A DNA stretch of 64,000 bases. Origin: Actinomycetota bacterium (GTDB lineage: Bacteria; Actinomycetota; Nitriliruptoria; Nitriliruptorales; JAHWKO01). Each line of letters begins with the position of its first letter. The first letter of the stretch is position 1. Position numbers and translations under genes: made by a program. The stretch lies in the NCBI GenBank assembly GCA_019347855.1, contig JAHWKO010000002.1:1-64000 (forward strand). Reading direction: 5' to 3'. Below the pieces are notes generated by a model. It worked only from the letters and a program-made list of their open reading frames with translations, was not told where the DNA came from and did not search any database. Positions 40,799 to 49,002 of this stretch are shown here, piece by piece.

Positions 40799-42108
40799 CC
40801 GACACCCGTATCGCCGAGGTCGCCGCCTGGGAGGCGCTGGACTCACGCGGTACGCCGACCGTCGCGTGTGAGGTGCGTCTGTCCGGCGGGGCACGTGGGG
40901 CCGCGACGGTCCCTTCCGGCGCATCCACCGGCCGACACGAGGCCCGGGAGCTGCGCGACGGCGGCGAGCGCTACGCGGGACTCGGCGTCGGGCGGGCGGT
41001 TCGGAACGTCGTCGAGGTCCTCGGTCCCGCGGTCGCCGGTCTCGACGCGTGCGACCAACGGGCGGTGGACGCTCGTCTCCGCGAGCTCGACGACAGCGAG
41101 GGGCTGGCACGTCTCGGCGCCAACGCGGTGTTGTCGGTGTCGGTCGCGACCGCGTTGGCCGCCGCGGACGGGAACGACGTGCCCCTGTGGCGGCACCTCG
41201 CCGCAGACGGGGGTCCGGTGCTGCCGCTGCCGATGGTCAACATCGTCTCGGGTGGTGCGCACGCGGACGGCGCGATCGACATCCAGGACGTGCTGGTCGT
41301 GCCGGTCGGGGCGGGCTGCGTCGCCGAAGCGATCGAGTGGGCCTGGCGTGTGCGTCGGGCGACCGGCGACGAGGCCGCGGCGCGCGGGTTGAACGCCGCC
41401 CTGGTTGCCGACGAGGGCGGCTTGGGTCCGCGCCTGACCTCGAACGTCGCGGCGCTCGAACTCGTCATGGCCGGTATCGAGGGCGCCGGGCTCGAGCCCG
41501 GCGCCCAGGTCGCCCTCGCGTTGGACGTGGCGGCGAGCCAGTTCCACGCGGAGGGTGAGTACTCGTTCGCGGCCGAGGGCCGATCTCTCGGCGCCGTCGA
41601 CCTGATCGACGAGCTGGTCGCCTGGTGCGATGCGTACCCGGTGGTCTCGATCGAGGACGCGCTTGCCGAGGACGACTGGGACGGTTGGGTCGAGGCCAGC
41701 GTGCGCCTCCGCAGTCGGGTTCAGTTGATCGGCGATGATCTGTTCGTCACCGATGTCACCCGGCTCGAACGGGGCGTCGCGGAGGAGATCGCCAACGCGA
41801 TCCTGGTCAAACCGAACCAGACCGGCACCCTGACCGCCGCCGGGGACGTGGTCCGTGTCGCACGGGAAGCCGGCTACGCCCCGGTGATCTCGTGCCGCTC
41901 CGGCGACACGGAAGACACGTGGCTGGCCGATCTCGCCGTCGGTTGGGGGCCGGCACAGATCAAGGTCGGGTCGACCACGCGCTCCGAGCGCAACGCCAAG
42001 TGGAACCGTCTACTTCGCATCGAAGCCGAGGCCGGCGCGCGGGTCGCCTTCGCTGGCCGAGACGTCCTGGCACCACTGGATGACCGGGCACCGATGGTTG
42101 GAGGATGA
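40795..42108 (+). CDS. Divergent enolase-family protein
   Basis: 437 residues, full enolase length. Kept: DSRGTPTV, SGASTGRHEA, H156 (GGAHAD), E207 (ADEGG), the metal-binding acids in ALDVAAS, SIEDALAEDD and IGDDLFVTD, K339 (VKPNQTGT) and K390 (QIKVGS). Changed: the QEF glutamate (E168 of yeast enolase) is D165 in IQDV, and the SHRSGE histidine (H373) is C367 in SCRSGD. Both contact substrate or assist acid/base steps, so this is probably not glycolytic enolase but a dehydratase for another 2-phospho-acid. Coupling to a small-molecule kinase supports that. It abuts the convergent FAH gene with no gap. Confidence 0.88.
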   Translation: MTDTRIAEVAAWEALDSRGTPTVACEVRLSGGARGAATVPSGASTGRHEARELRDGGERYAGLGVGRAVRNVVEVLGPAVAGLDACDQRAVDARLRELDDSEGLARLGANAVLSVSVATALAAADGNDVPLWRHLAADGGPVLPLPMVNIVSGGAHADGAIDIQDVLVVPVGAGCVAEAIEWAWRVRRATGDEAAARGLNAALVADEGGLGPRLTSNVAALELVMAGIEGAGLEPGAQVALALDVAASQFHAEGEYSFAAEGRSLGAVDLIDELVAWCDAYPVVSIEDALAEDDWDGWVEASVRLRSRVQLIGDDLFVTDVTRLERGVAEEIANAILVKPNQTGTLTAAGDVVRVAREAGYAPVISCRSGDTEDTWLADLAVGWGPAQIKVGSTTRSERNAKWNRLLRIEAEAGARVAFAGRDVLAPLDDRAPMVGG

Positions 42109-42990
42109 TCAACGGGCCGCCCCCGCGCCATCCGACAGGTGCTCGATGCCCACCACCGCTACGGGGTTATGCAGCTCACCGAGACCCGTGATGGCGATCA
42201 TCACGGTGTCCCCGGCGGCCAGGGTGAAGTCATCGGCTGGCACGATCCCGGTCCCGGTCAGCAGCACCACACCGTCTGGGAACGATGTGGCCCGGAACAA
42301 CCAGTCCAGCAACTCCGCCGGGCGCCGACGCATCGACGCGACCGAGATCGACTCCTCGACGAGGATGTCCCCGGCCCGCTCCACGCGCAGCGCTACCTCC
42401 ATTCTGGTCAGCTCCGGGGCATCGGACGTGGGCACCAGACAAGGACCGATCGCACAGCTGCCGTCGTAGGTCTTGGCCTGTGGCAGGTACAGCGGGTTCT
42501 CGCCCTCGATCCGCCGCGAGGACATGTCGTTTCCGATGACGTAGGCGACGATCTCACCGCCGTGATCAACAACGAGCCCCAGCTCTGGCTCGGGTACGTC
42601 CCAGCCTGAGTCGGCGCGGATACCCACGGGTTCGCCCGGACCGCGGCTGCGGCCCGGCGCCGCCTTGAGGAACAGCTCGGGACGCGCCGCCTCGTACACG
42701 AGGTCGTAGTGGTCCGGAACCGCAGATTCGAGGCGACGTGCCTCACGGCTGCGCATGTAGGTCACGCCTGACGCCCAGACCTCCTGCGTGTCCAGAGGGA
42801 CCCTGGCCTCCGCTCCGGCCGGTACGGCTGCGTGCGACGTGCTGTCGTGAAGATCCGCCAGAGACTGCCCTCCTTCACCGAGCAGCTCGCCCAACGACTC
42901 GCGTCCGTCCAGGAGCTCCCGGGGACCGACATCGGCTGGTCCGCGAGCCCATCGAGCCTCGTCGTCGATCTCGATGCGCCACAAGGCCAT
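42109..42990 (-). CDS. FAH-family 2-keto-3-deoxy sugar acid dehydratase
   Basis: 293 residues. A short N-terminal domain is followed by the FAH fold: PEPELGLVV (metal-binding acids), GNDMSSRRIEGENPLYLPQAK and YDGSCAIGPCLV. This arrangement is characteristic of 2-keto-3-deoxy-D-arabinonate/xylonate dehydratase, which makes 2-oxoglutarate semialdehyde, rather than fumarylacetoacetase. It is directly downstream of a 2-oxoglutarate-semialdehyde dehydrogenase and an acid-sugar dehydratase, matching the Weimberg order of reactions. ATG at 42990 with GAGGAG upstream, 13 bases after the previous stop. Confidence 0.88.
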   Translation of the reverse strand: MALWRIEIDDEARWARGPADVGPRELLDGRESLGELLGEGGQSLADLHDSTSHAAVPAGAEARVPLDTQEVWASGVTYMRSREARRLESAVPDHYDLVYEAARPELFLKAAPGRSRGPGEPVGIRADSGWDVPEPELGLVVDHGGEIVAYVIGNDMSSRRIEGENPLYLPQAKTYDGSCAIGPCLVPTSDAPELTRMEVALRVERAGDILVEESISVASMRRRPAELLDWLFRATSFPDGVVLLTGTGIVPADDFTLAAGDTVMIAITGLGELHNPVAVVGIEHLSDGAGAAR

Positions 42991-43003
42991 CCGCGATCGC
43001 TCC

Positions 43004-44551
43004 TCAATCGGAGGTGGGCACGCCGTCGACCAGGCGCCGGATGCCCAACGGGTTGCCGTCTTGCAGCGCCGCAGGCAGGAAACCGTCCGGTGCGTCCTGG
43101 TAGCTCACGGGGCGCAGGAACCGACGGATCGCACTCGAGCCGACGGATGTGTGAGCTGGCGCCGTCGTCGCTGGGTACGGCCCGCCGTGGTGCATGGCGT
43201 GGGTCACGGCGACCCCGGTCGGGAAGCCGTCGAAGACGAGCCGTCCGGCGCGCTCCCGCAGGATCGCGACGAGGTCGGCGATCGATCCCCGGTCCTCGGC
43301 CTCGGAGTGGACGGTCGCAGTGAGGCTGCCTGGCAGCCGTCGGGCGACTTCTCGCTGCTCGTCCGACGAACCGCAGCGGACCAGGATCGACACCGGACCG
43401 AAGTGTTCCTCCCGCAGCTGTGGGGTCTCCAGGAAACGGTCCGCGTCCACCGTGAGTACCACTGCCGGATGGCGCACACCGGTCTCGTCGGTCTGGCCGC
43501 GGGCGATCACCTCGACCCTGTCGACCCCGACGGTCTCGGCCAGACGATGCGAGAGCCCGTTCTTCAGGCGGGGAGCGAGCATGACGTCGGCGGATCGGGC
43601 GCTGACGGCCCTCGCGACGTCCGCGACGAAACCGTCGGTGCTCGCCCCGGGCGGCAGCACGACGACACCCGGCTTCGTGCAGAACTGTCCGGTTCCGAGG
43701 TTCATCGAGGCGACGAACCCCTCGGCGATCGTCCCGCCGCGGACCGCGAGTGCGGCCGCGGTGACGAAGATCGGGTTCAGGCTGCCCATCTCGGCGTAGA
43801 CGGGGATCGGCTCGGGTCGGGCTGCGGCGAGGTCGAACAGCGCCCGGCCGCCGGTGAGCGACCCGGTGAAGCCGACCGCGCGGACGCCCGGTGCGGTCAC
43901 CAGTGCCTCACCGACACCGTGTCCGTCGCCATGGAGAAGCGCGAACACTCCCTGCGGCAGGCCGAGCTTCGCCAGCGCGCCGGAGATCGCGCCGGCGCAC
44001 AGGTCGGAAGTGGCGGGGTGGGCCGGGTGGGCCTTGACGACGACGGGGCAGCCCGCTGCCAGCGCGGAGGCTGTGTCGCCGCCGGGCACGCTGAACGCCA
44101 GGGGGAAGTTGCTGGCACCGAAAACGGCGACCGGACCGACCGCGATCAACATCCGGCGTAGGTCGGGGCGCGGGGGAGTTCCGTCGGGGTCGGCGTGGTC
44201 GATGATCGCCTCGACGTAGGAACCCTCGTCGACGAGGTCGGCGAAGGATCGCAGCTGAGCACATGTCCGGGCACGCTCATCCTCGAGGCGATCCGTGCCG
44301 AGTCCGGTCTCAGAGTCGGCGACATCGACCAGTTCGTGACCGAGACCCTCGATAGCACTGGCGATGGTACGCAGTAGTGTCGACCGCTGGGCGGCCGACA
44401 GGGCACGTAGCGCTGGGAAGGCGGCCACCGCGCCATCCACCGCGCCGAGGACCTCGGTAGGCGTCGCGTCCCGATAGGACGCGCCGGTCGCCGCACCGGA
44501 GCGCGGATCGGTCGCGGTGAACGTGGTCGCGTCGGTGCTCGTGGTCATCAT
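43004..44551 (-). CDS. 2-Oxoglutarate-semialdehyde (2,5-dioxovalerate) dehydrogenase
   Basis: 515 residues, ALDH superfamily. Features: GPVAVFGASNFPLAFSVPGG (start of the cofactor domain), GFTGSLTGGRALFDLAA, the catalytic glutamate in VYAEMGSLNP and the catalytic cysteine in NLGTGQFCTKPG. The combination AEMGSxNP and GTGQFCTKPG is diagnostic of the KGSADH group. It oxidises 2-oxoglutarate semialdehyde to 2-oxoglutarate, feeding the TCA cycle. ATG at 44551 with GAGGA upstream. It lies between an enolase-superfamily dehydratase (10 bases upstream) and an FAH dehydratase. Confidence 0.93.
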   Translation of the reverse strand: MMTTSTDATTFTATDPRSGAATGASYRDATPTEVLGAVDGAVAAFPALRALSAAQRSTLLRTIASAIEGLGHELVDVADSETGLGTDRLEDERARTCAQLRSFADLVDEGSYVEAIIDHADPDGTPPRPDLRRMLIAVGPVAVFGASNFPLAFSVPGGDTASALAAGCPVVVKAHPAHPATSDLCAGAISGALAKLGLPQGVFALLHGDGHGVGEALVTAPGVRAVGFTGSLTGGRALFDLAAARPEPIPVYAEMGSLNPIFVTAAALAVRGGTIAEGFVASMNLGTGQFCTKPGVVVLPPGASTDGFVADVARAVSARSADVMLAPRLKNGLSHRLAETVGVDRVEVIARGQTDETGVRHPAVVLTVDADRFLETPQLREEHFGPVSILVRCGSSDEQREVARRLPGSLTATVHSEAEDRGSIADLVAILRERAGRLVFDGFPTGVAVTHAMHHGGPYPATTAPAHTSVGSSAIRRFLRPVSYQDAPDGFLPAALQDGNPLGIRRLVDGVPTSD

Positions 44552-44561
44552 CGTCGGGTCC

Positions 44562-45725
44562 TCACCAGTCGGCCACCGATCCGTCCTCGTGCCACCAACG
44601 CACGATTTCCTCCGGTTGCTGGGGGTGGGCAGCGGCCGCATCCTCGTCGACCTCGATGCCCAGTCCTGGCCGGTCCATCGGCAACGCGCGACCCTGACGT
44701 ATCGGGAAGGGCACCGGACACACCTCGTCGCGCCAGGGTACGTCCGCGCGTAGCTGCTCCTGGATCAGGAAGTTCGGGGTGGCGAACGCCAGGTGGATCG
44801 CCGCGGCCGTGGAGATCGGACCGAGCGGGTTGTGGAAGGCCATCGAGACGTTGTAGGTCTCGGCCATGGCGGCGATCTTGTGACCCTCCCATAGCCCGCC
44901 CGTATGGCACAGGTCAGGTTGCAACACGGCGACCGCAGCCTGCTCCAGCACCGGTCGCACATCGCGGCGTCCCACCAAGCGCTCTCCGGCAGCAACGGGG
45001 ATCGGCGACACCGCACGGGCTACCCGCGCCAGCCCTGGCACGTCCCCCGGGAGGACGGGTTCCTCGATGAACAGGGGGGCGTACGGTCTCAAGACCTCCG
45101 CGAACCGGATCGCCTGCTCCGGCCAGGTACGCCCGTGGAAATCCACCATGATGTCGACGTCCGGCCCCACCGCCTCGCGGACCGCGCGCATCATCTCGTC
45201 GCAGTGCCGCAACACCTCCTCGCTCTCCAGCGGGCGCGCCCTGGGGACGGTCATGACCTTGATCGCGTCGAACCCCGCAGCGACGCTCTCGACGGCACGC
45301 TCCGCCATGTGGCCGGGAGCGTCATCCAGGTACATCGCGCCTGGCTCGCCACCGCCGAGATGGTCGTAGAGGCGTACGTGCTCGCGGACCCGTCCCCCGA
45401 GCAGCTCGAAGACCGGCACGTCGAGTGCCTTGCCCGCGATGTCCCAGCACGCCTGCTCGATGCCCGACAGCGCGCTCATGCCGACCAGGCCCTTCGGCCA
45501 GAACGGTTGGCGGGTGCCCGTCTGGAAAAGGTGCTCGACCCTGCGTGGGTCCATCCCGGCCAGGAACGGTCCGAGGTCGGCAACGGCGCCGACCACGGCC
45601 TGCGTGTGCCACTCGAGCGTTGCTTCCCCCCAACCGACGAGGCCCTGGTCGGTCTCGACCTTGACGAAGACCCAGTTCCGTAGGCGGGCGTTGACGACCA
45701 GCGTCGAGATCCGGGTGATCTTCAT
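44562..45725 (-). CDS. Enolase-superfamily acid-sugar dehydratase (DgoD-like)
   Basis: 387 residues. Mandelate-racemase subgroup: the N-terminal capping domain has VETDQGLVGWGEATLEWHT. Barrel metal ligands are the Asp of MVDFHGR (with the adjacent His), the Glu of FIEEPVLPG and the Glu of AAGERLVGR. The general-base histidine is in AFHNPLGP. FHGR and HNP are as in galactonate dehydratase. It dehydrates an aldonate to the 2-keto-3-deoxy acid. As the first gene of a transcript with KGSADH and an FAH dehydratase, its substrate is more likely a pentonate (xylonate or arabinonate) than galactonate. Weak ribosome site; candidate operator 30 bases upstream. Confidence 0.92.
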   Translation of the reverse strand: MKITRISTLVVNARLRNWVFVKVETDQGLVGWGEATLEWHTQAVVGAVADLGPFLAGMDPRRVEHLFQTGTRQPFWPKGLVGMSALSGIEQACWDIAGKALDVPVFELLGGRVREHVRLYDHLGGGEPGAMYLDDAPGHMAERAVESVAAGFDAIKVMTVPRARPLESEEVLRHCDEMMRAVREAVGPDVDIMVDFHGRTWPEQAIRFAEVLRPYAPLFIEEPVLPGDVPGLARVARAVSPIPVAAGERLVGRRDVRPVLEQAAVAVLQPDLCHTGGLWEGHKIAAMAETYNVSMAFHNPLGPISTAAAIHLAFATPNFLIQEQLRADVPWRDEVCPVPFPIRQGRALPMDRPGLGIEVDEDAAAAHPQQPEEIVRWWHEDGSVADW

Positions 45726-45754
45726 GGGGATCCGGTCAGCGATCGGGGACGGTT

Positions 45755-45771
45755 AATACGGAGTCCTTACT
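45755..45771 (-). promoter_or_regulatory. Candidate shared operator upstream of the Weimberg-type operon
   Basis: The plus strand reads AATACGGAGTCCTTACT, about 11 of 17 positions in common with AGTGAGGATTCCTAACT. CTATAG next to it could be a -10. It lies 30 bases from the ATG at 45725. Confidence 0.45.
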
Positions 45772-45839
45772 ATAGGCGACCGTGACGGCAGCGGAGCGAA
45801 CAGGGGCCGCTGCGCGGAGAGGCCGACGGACACCAATAT

Positions 45840-45858
45840 GATAACATTCTGAACTAAC
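45840..45858 (+). promoter_or_regulatory. AT-rich operator/promoter-like element before the FAH hydrolase gene
   Basis: GATAACATTCTGAACTAAC ends with the CTAAC half-site; ATTC and CTAAC have two more bases between them than at 19010. TATGATAAC contains a good -10 (TATGAT, 45837-45842). It is 44 bases before the ATG at 45902. Confidence 0.45.
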
Positions 45859-45901
45859 CTAGCGGAACGTGCTCGACGGGTTCGACCGGAGGGATGCCGC
45901 G

Positions 45902-46747
45902 ATGCGCATCGCACTGATCAGGACGCAGGAACGTGTGTGCATCGCCCGCATCGAGGCGGGCGAAGCGCTGATCCTCGAGGACGCCTCCGTCGAGCCGGAC
46001 GTGGATATCCTTCGACGGCTCCTCGCGGGAGGCACCGACTTCACCTCGCGGGAGCCGCGTGACGCCGCGCCGATCGGTGAGGTCGAGTTGCTGGCGCCGC
46101 TGTCGTCACCACAGAAGATCATCGCCATCGGTCTGAACTACGCGGACCACGCGCGAGAGTCCGGCACGGAGCCGCCCTCTGCCCCCGTGGCGTTCGCCAA
46201 ACTGCCGAACAGCATCATCGGGCCCGACGAGCCGATCCGCTTCCGGAGGGCGGACACGCAGCAGGTCGACTACGAGGCGGAGCTCGCGGTGGTGATCGGC
46301 CGCCGCGGGCGGGACATCCCCGAGGAGAGGGCTCTCGATCACGTCTTCGGCTACACGGTGTGCAACGATGTATCCGCTCGAGATGCGCAGTTCGCCGACG
46401 GCCAGTGGATCCGTGGCAAGTCCTACGACACGTTCTGTCCCCTGGGGCCATGGATCGTGACGGCGGACGAGCTTCCGGACCCGCAGTCGCTCGCCATCCG
46501 CTGCCGTGTCAACGGGGAGACGCTCCAGGACAGCTCGACGAAGGAGATGATCTTCGGCGTGGCCGAGTTGGTGAGCTACCTCTCGCGGTTCCTGACCGTG
46601 GAGGCAGGTGACGTCATTGCGACCGGGACCCCGTACGGCGTCGGCTTCGCACGGACGCCACCGCGCTTCCTGGGTGATGGCGATGTCGTGGAGGTAGAGG
46701 TCGAGGGCATCGGGACGCTGCGCAACCCGGTGATCGTGGAGGGATGA
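45902..46747 (+). CDS. FAH-family hydrolase (acylpyruvase/diketo-acid hydrolase type)
   Basis: 281 residues. Features: KIIAIGLNYADHARESG, the metal ligands in DYEAELAVVIGRRG, and YTVCNDVSARDAQFADGQW with KSYDTFCPLGPW. This is the standard one-domain FAH layout of acylpyruvases and 2,4-diketo-3-deoxy-fuconate/rhamnonate hydrolases. The ATG at 45902 is chosen because GGAGG lies 9 bases before it and it matches the family N-terminus (MRIALIR); a GTG at 45869 has no ribosome site. With the SDR at 48256, which resembles 2-keto-3-deoxyfuconate dehydrogenase, it could finish a deoxy-sugar acid pathway. Confidence 0.9.
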   Translation: MRIALIRTQERVCIARIEAGEALILEDASVEPDVDILRRLLAGGTDFTSREPRDAAPIGEVELLAPLSSPQKIIAIGLNYADHARESGTEPPSAPVAFAKLPNSIIGPDEPIRFRRADTQQVDYEAELAVVIGRRGRDIPEERALDHVFGYTVCNDVSARDAQFADGQWIRGKSYDTFCPLGPWIVTADELPDPQSLAIRCRVNGETLQDSSTKEMIFGVAELVSYLSRFLTVEAGDVIATGTPYGVGFARTPPRFLGDGDVVEVEVEGIGTLRNPVIVEG

Positions 46748-46763
46748 CCGGCCGAGCCCGGAA

Positions 46764-48182
46764 CCTACCGGTCCCGCACCGCCTCCCGCTCGCGCAGCTC
46801 GACGCGGCGGATCTTTGCCTGAGACGGTCTTGGGTAACTCGTCGATGAACTCGACGCTGCGTGGGTACTTGTAGGGCGCGGTCACCGACTTGACATGGTC
46901 CTGGATCTTGGCCTCGAGTTCTCCGGAGCCCTGGATGCCCGGTGTCAGCACGACGAAGGCCTTCACCGCCTCGCCTCGGTCCCGATCGGGCACGCCGATC
47001 ACCGCCGTCTCGGCGACGGCCGGGTGCTCGATGATCGCCGATTCGACCTCGAAGGGGCCGATCCGGTACCCGGCGGAGATGATGACATCATCGACGCGAG
47101 ACGAGAACCAGAAGTAACCGTCCTCATCGACATGGGCCCGGTCGCCGGTGTAGTACCAGTCGCCCCGGAACGACCGCTCCATCGACTCCGGGTTGCGCCA
47201 GTACTCCCTGAACAGGCCTACCGGCAGCTCGGGTCGGACCCGGACGGCGATCTGCCCCTCGCCGCCAGGGTCCAGGACGTTGCCGTCGTCGTCCACGACC
47301 GCAACGTGGTATCCGGGCATGGGGTTTGCCCATCGAGCCGGGCTTCTTCGGCATGCACCGTAGGTTCGCGACCAGGCTGCAGGTCTCGGTCTGCCCGTAG
47401 CCGTCGTGGATCTCCGTTCCGGTGGCCACCCGCCAGGCGTGGAAGGTTCTACTCTCGTGGGCCGACGGTCAGTTTCGCCAGTGGAGATCCTGGGGCTTGA
47501 GGTCCTGCCAGAACCGAGCGGTGATCTCGTGACCGATACCGCAGGAGGCGTGGGTGTGCAGCACCATCTTGGGCTGTCCGGTCGTCCCTGACGTGAAGTA
47601 GATGAGCAAGGGATCGTCGGCAGCCGTCGGCTCGGAGTCCGGCTGTCGATCACTGGCGCGCGCGACGCCATCCGCCCATGAGCTCCACGCAGCTGAGGGG
47701 GGACCCACGACGATCAGGGTCTGCAGGCTGGGACACTGTTCGCGGATCTCGTCGACTTTGGTCGCACCCTCCTCGTCGACGATCGCCGCCGAAGCATCGG
47801 CCCGGCCGATGCGGTAGCGGATGTCCTTGGACGTCAGCTGGACGGTCCCCGGCATGGGCACCGCACCGAGCCGGAAGGCGCCGAGCAGGACCGCGTACCA
47901 CTCGGGGATGCGCGGCAGCATCACGAAGATCGATCGCCCTTCGACACGCCCTGCGCGGCGAGGAGTTCGCCGCCCGTCGCGAGTCCCGGGCGAGATCCGC
48001 GAACAGGTAGCGGCGGATGTTCCCACCGTCGGGTCCGACGGCGAGCAGCGCGAGCTTCCTCGGCTCTCGGCGGGCCCAGTCGTCGATGACGTCGCGGGTT
48101 AGTTGAAGGCTTCGGGGACCTCCAGGCGGAAGCTGCGACGGGCTTGTTCGTAGTCGCTGACGTTCATGGGGACGCCTGCCAT
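46764..48182 (-). pseudogene. Decayed acyl-CoA synthetase (AMP-forming)
   Basis: Pieces of one ANL-family synthetase lie in order but in different frames. The N-terminus MAGVPMNVSDYEQARRS starts at ATG 48182 with GGAGG upstream. The ATP loop YFTSGTTGQPKM, IHDGYGQTET, WYYTGDRAHVDEDGYFWF and the C-terminal PKTVSGK follow. Frame breaks are seen near 48100 (a base lost after EAFN), 47940, 47330 (CCCC for CCC) and 46815 (extra A in SGK). About 100 codons between the ATP loop and the GYGQTE motif are missing near 47440-47480. The catalytic lysine in the last segment falls out of frame. It cannot make an active enzyme and is surrounded by intact genes, so single-base errors do not explain it. Confidence 0.88.
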
Positions 48183-48220
48183 CGGTGCCTCCTTCGACGA
48201 CTGCGCGACGCGATCGACTA

Positions 48221-48237
48221 CGTTAGCAATCCTTCCG
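48221..48237 (+). promoter_or_regulatory. Candidate shared operator upstream of the SDR gene
   Basis: CGTTAGCAATCCTTCCG: 12 of 17 positions shared with AGTTAGGAATCCTCACT, including the central AATCCT. It lies 19 bases before the ATG at 48256, overlapping the expected transcription start. Confidence 0.5.
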
Positions 48238-48255
48238 AAGTAGAGGAGGCAGCGC

Positions 48256-48996
48256 ATGGGATCGGGGCGTTTCGACGGCAAGGTCGCGGTCGTGACCGGC
48301 GCGGCGTCGGGTATCGGGTACGAGATGGCGCGCCAGTTGTTGGAGGACGGCGCCCGGGTCGTCGCCGCCGACCTCGATCCCAGTTCCGTGCCCGAGGGCT
48401 GTGTCGCGGTCCAGGCGGACGTGTCGCTGCCGGCCGACGTCGAGGGCATGGTCGCCGCCGCGCTCGACGCGTGGGACCGCATCGACGTCCTCTGCAACAA
48501 CGCCGGCATCGGCTCCACCGCCGATGCGATCGGCTGCACGGTTGAGGAGTGGGACCGCGTGTTCGCGGTCAACGCGCGGGGCGTCTTCCTGGGGACCAAG
48601 GCGGCGCTCCCACACATGCTCGAGCGCGGCCGCGGGGCGATCGTCAACACCGCCTCGGCCGCTGGGCTGATCGGCCTCAAGGACCGGGCCGCCTACTGCG
48701 CCAGCAAGGGAGCGGTCATCGCGTTCACCAAGCAGGTCGCCATCCAGTACGCGGGCACCGGCGTCCGCTGCAACTGCATCTGTCCCGGGACGGTGGACTC
48801 GCCGTGGGTCGGTCGGCTGCTCGCTGAGACCGGCGAGCCGGATGAACGTCGCAGGCAGCTCGTCGCGCGCCAGCCGATGGGTCGGCTCGGCGAACCGGAG
48901 GAGATCGCCAAGGCCGCGCTGTACCTGGCTTCGGACGACGCCGCGTTCGTGACCGGGGCGGAGCTCGTGATCGACGGCGGCCTCGTCGCCGGCTGA
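48256..48996 (+). CDS. SDR dehydrogenase, 2-keto-3-deoxyfuconate dehydrogenase-like
   Basis: 246 residues. Motifs: TGAASGIG near residue 15, CNNAGIG, S134, Y147 and K151 (YCASK), and a C-terminal FVTGAELVIDGG. The stretch CICPGTVDSPWVGRLL followed by RQPMGRLGEPEEIA is typical of the 2-keto-3-deoxy-L-fuconate dehydrogenase branch. It would oxidise a hydroxyl of a 2-keto-3-deoxy sugar acid with NAD, giving the substrate of an FAH hydrolase such as 45902. GAGGAGG ribosome site. Ends 6 bases from the convergent dehydratase gene. Confidence 0.92.
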   Translation: MGSGRFDGKVAVVTGAASGIGYEMARQLLEDGARVVAADLDPSSVPEGCVAVQADVSLPADVEGMVAAALDAWDRIDVLCNNAGIGSTADAIGCTVEEWDRVFAVNARGVFLGTKAALPHMLERGRGAIVNTASAAGLIGLKDRAAYCASKGAVIAFTKQVAIQYAGTGVRCNCICPGTVDSPWVGRLLAETGEPDERRRQLVARQPMGRLGEPEEIAKAALYLASDDAAFVTGAELVIDGGLVAG

Positions 48997-49002
48997 CCGG
49001 CG

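Noticed and set aside
40795..42108. Simple annotation as glycolytic enolase
   Set aside because: Two active-site residues differ (E to D, H to C), and the gene is coupled to a kinase in a catabolic island, so canonical function is not assumed.
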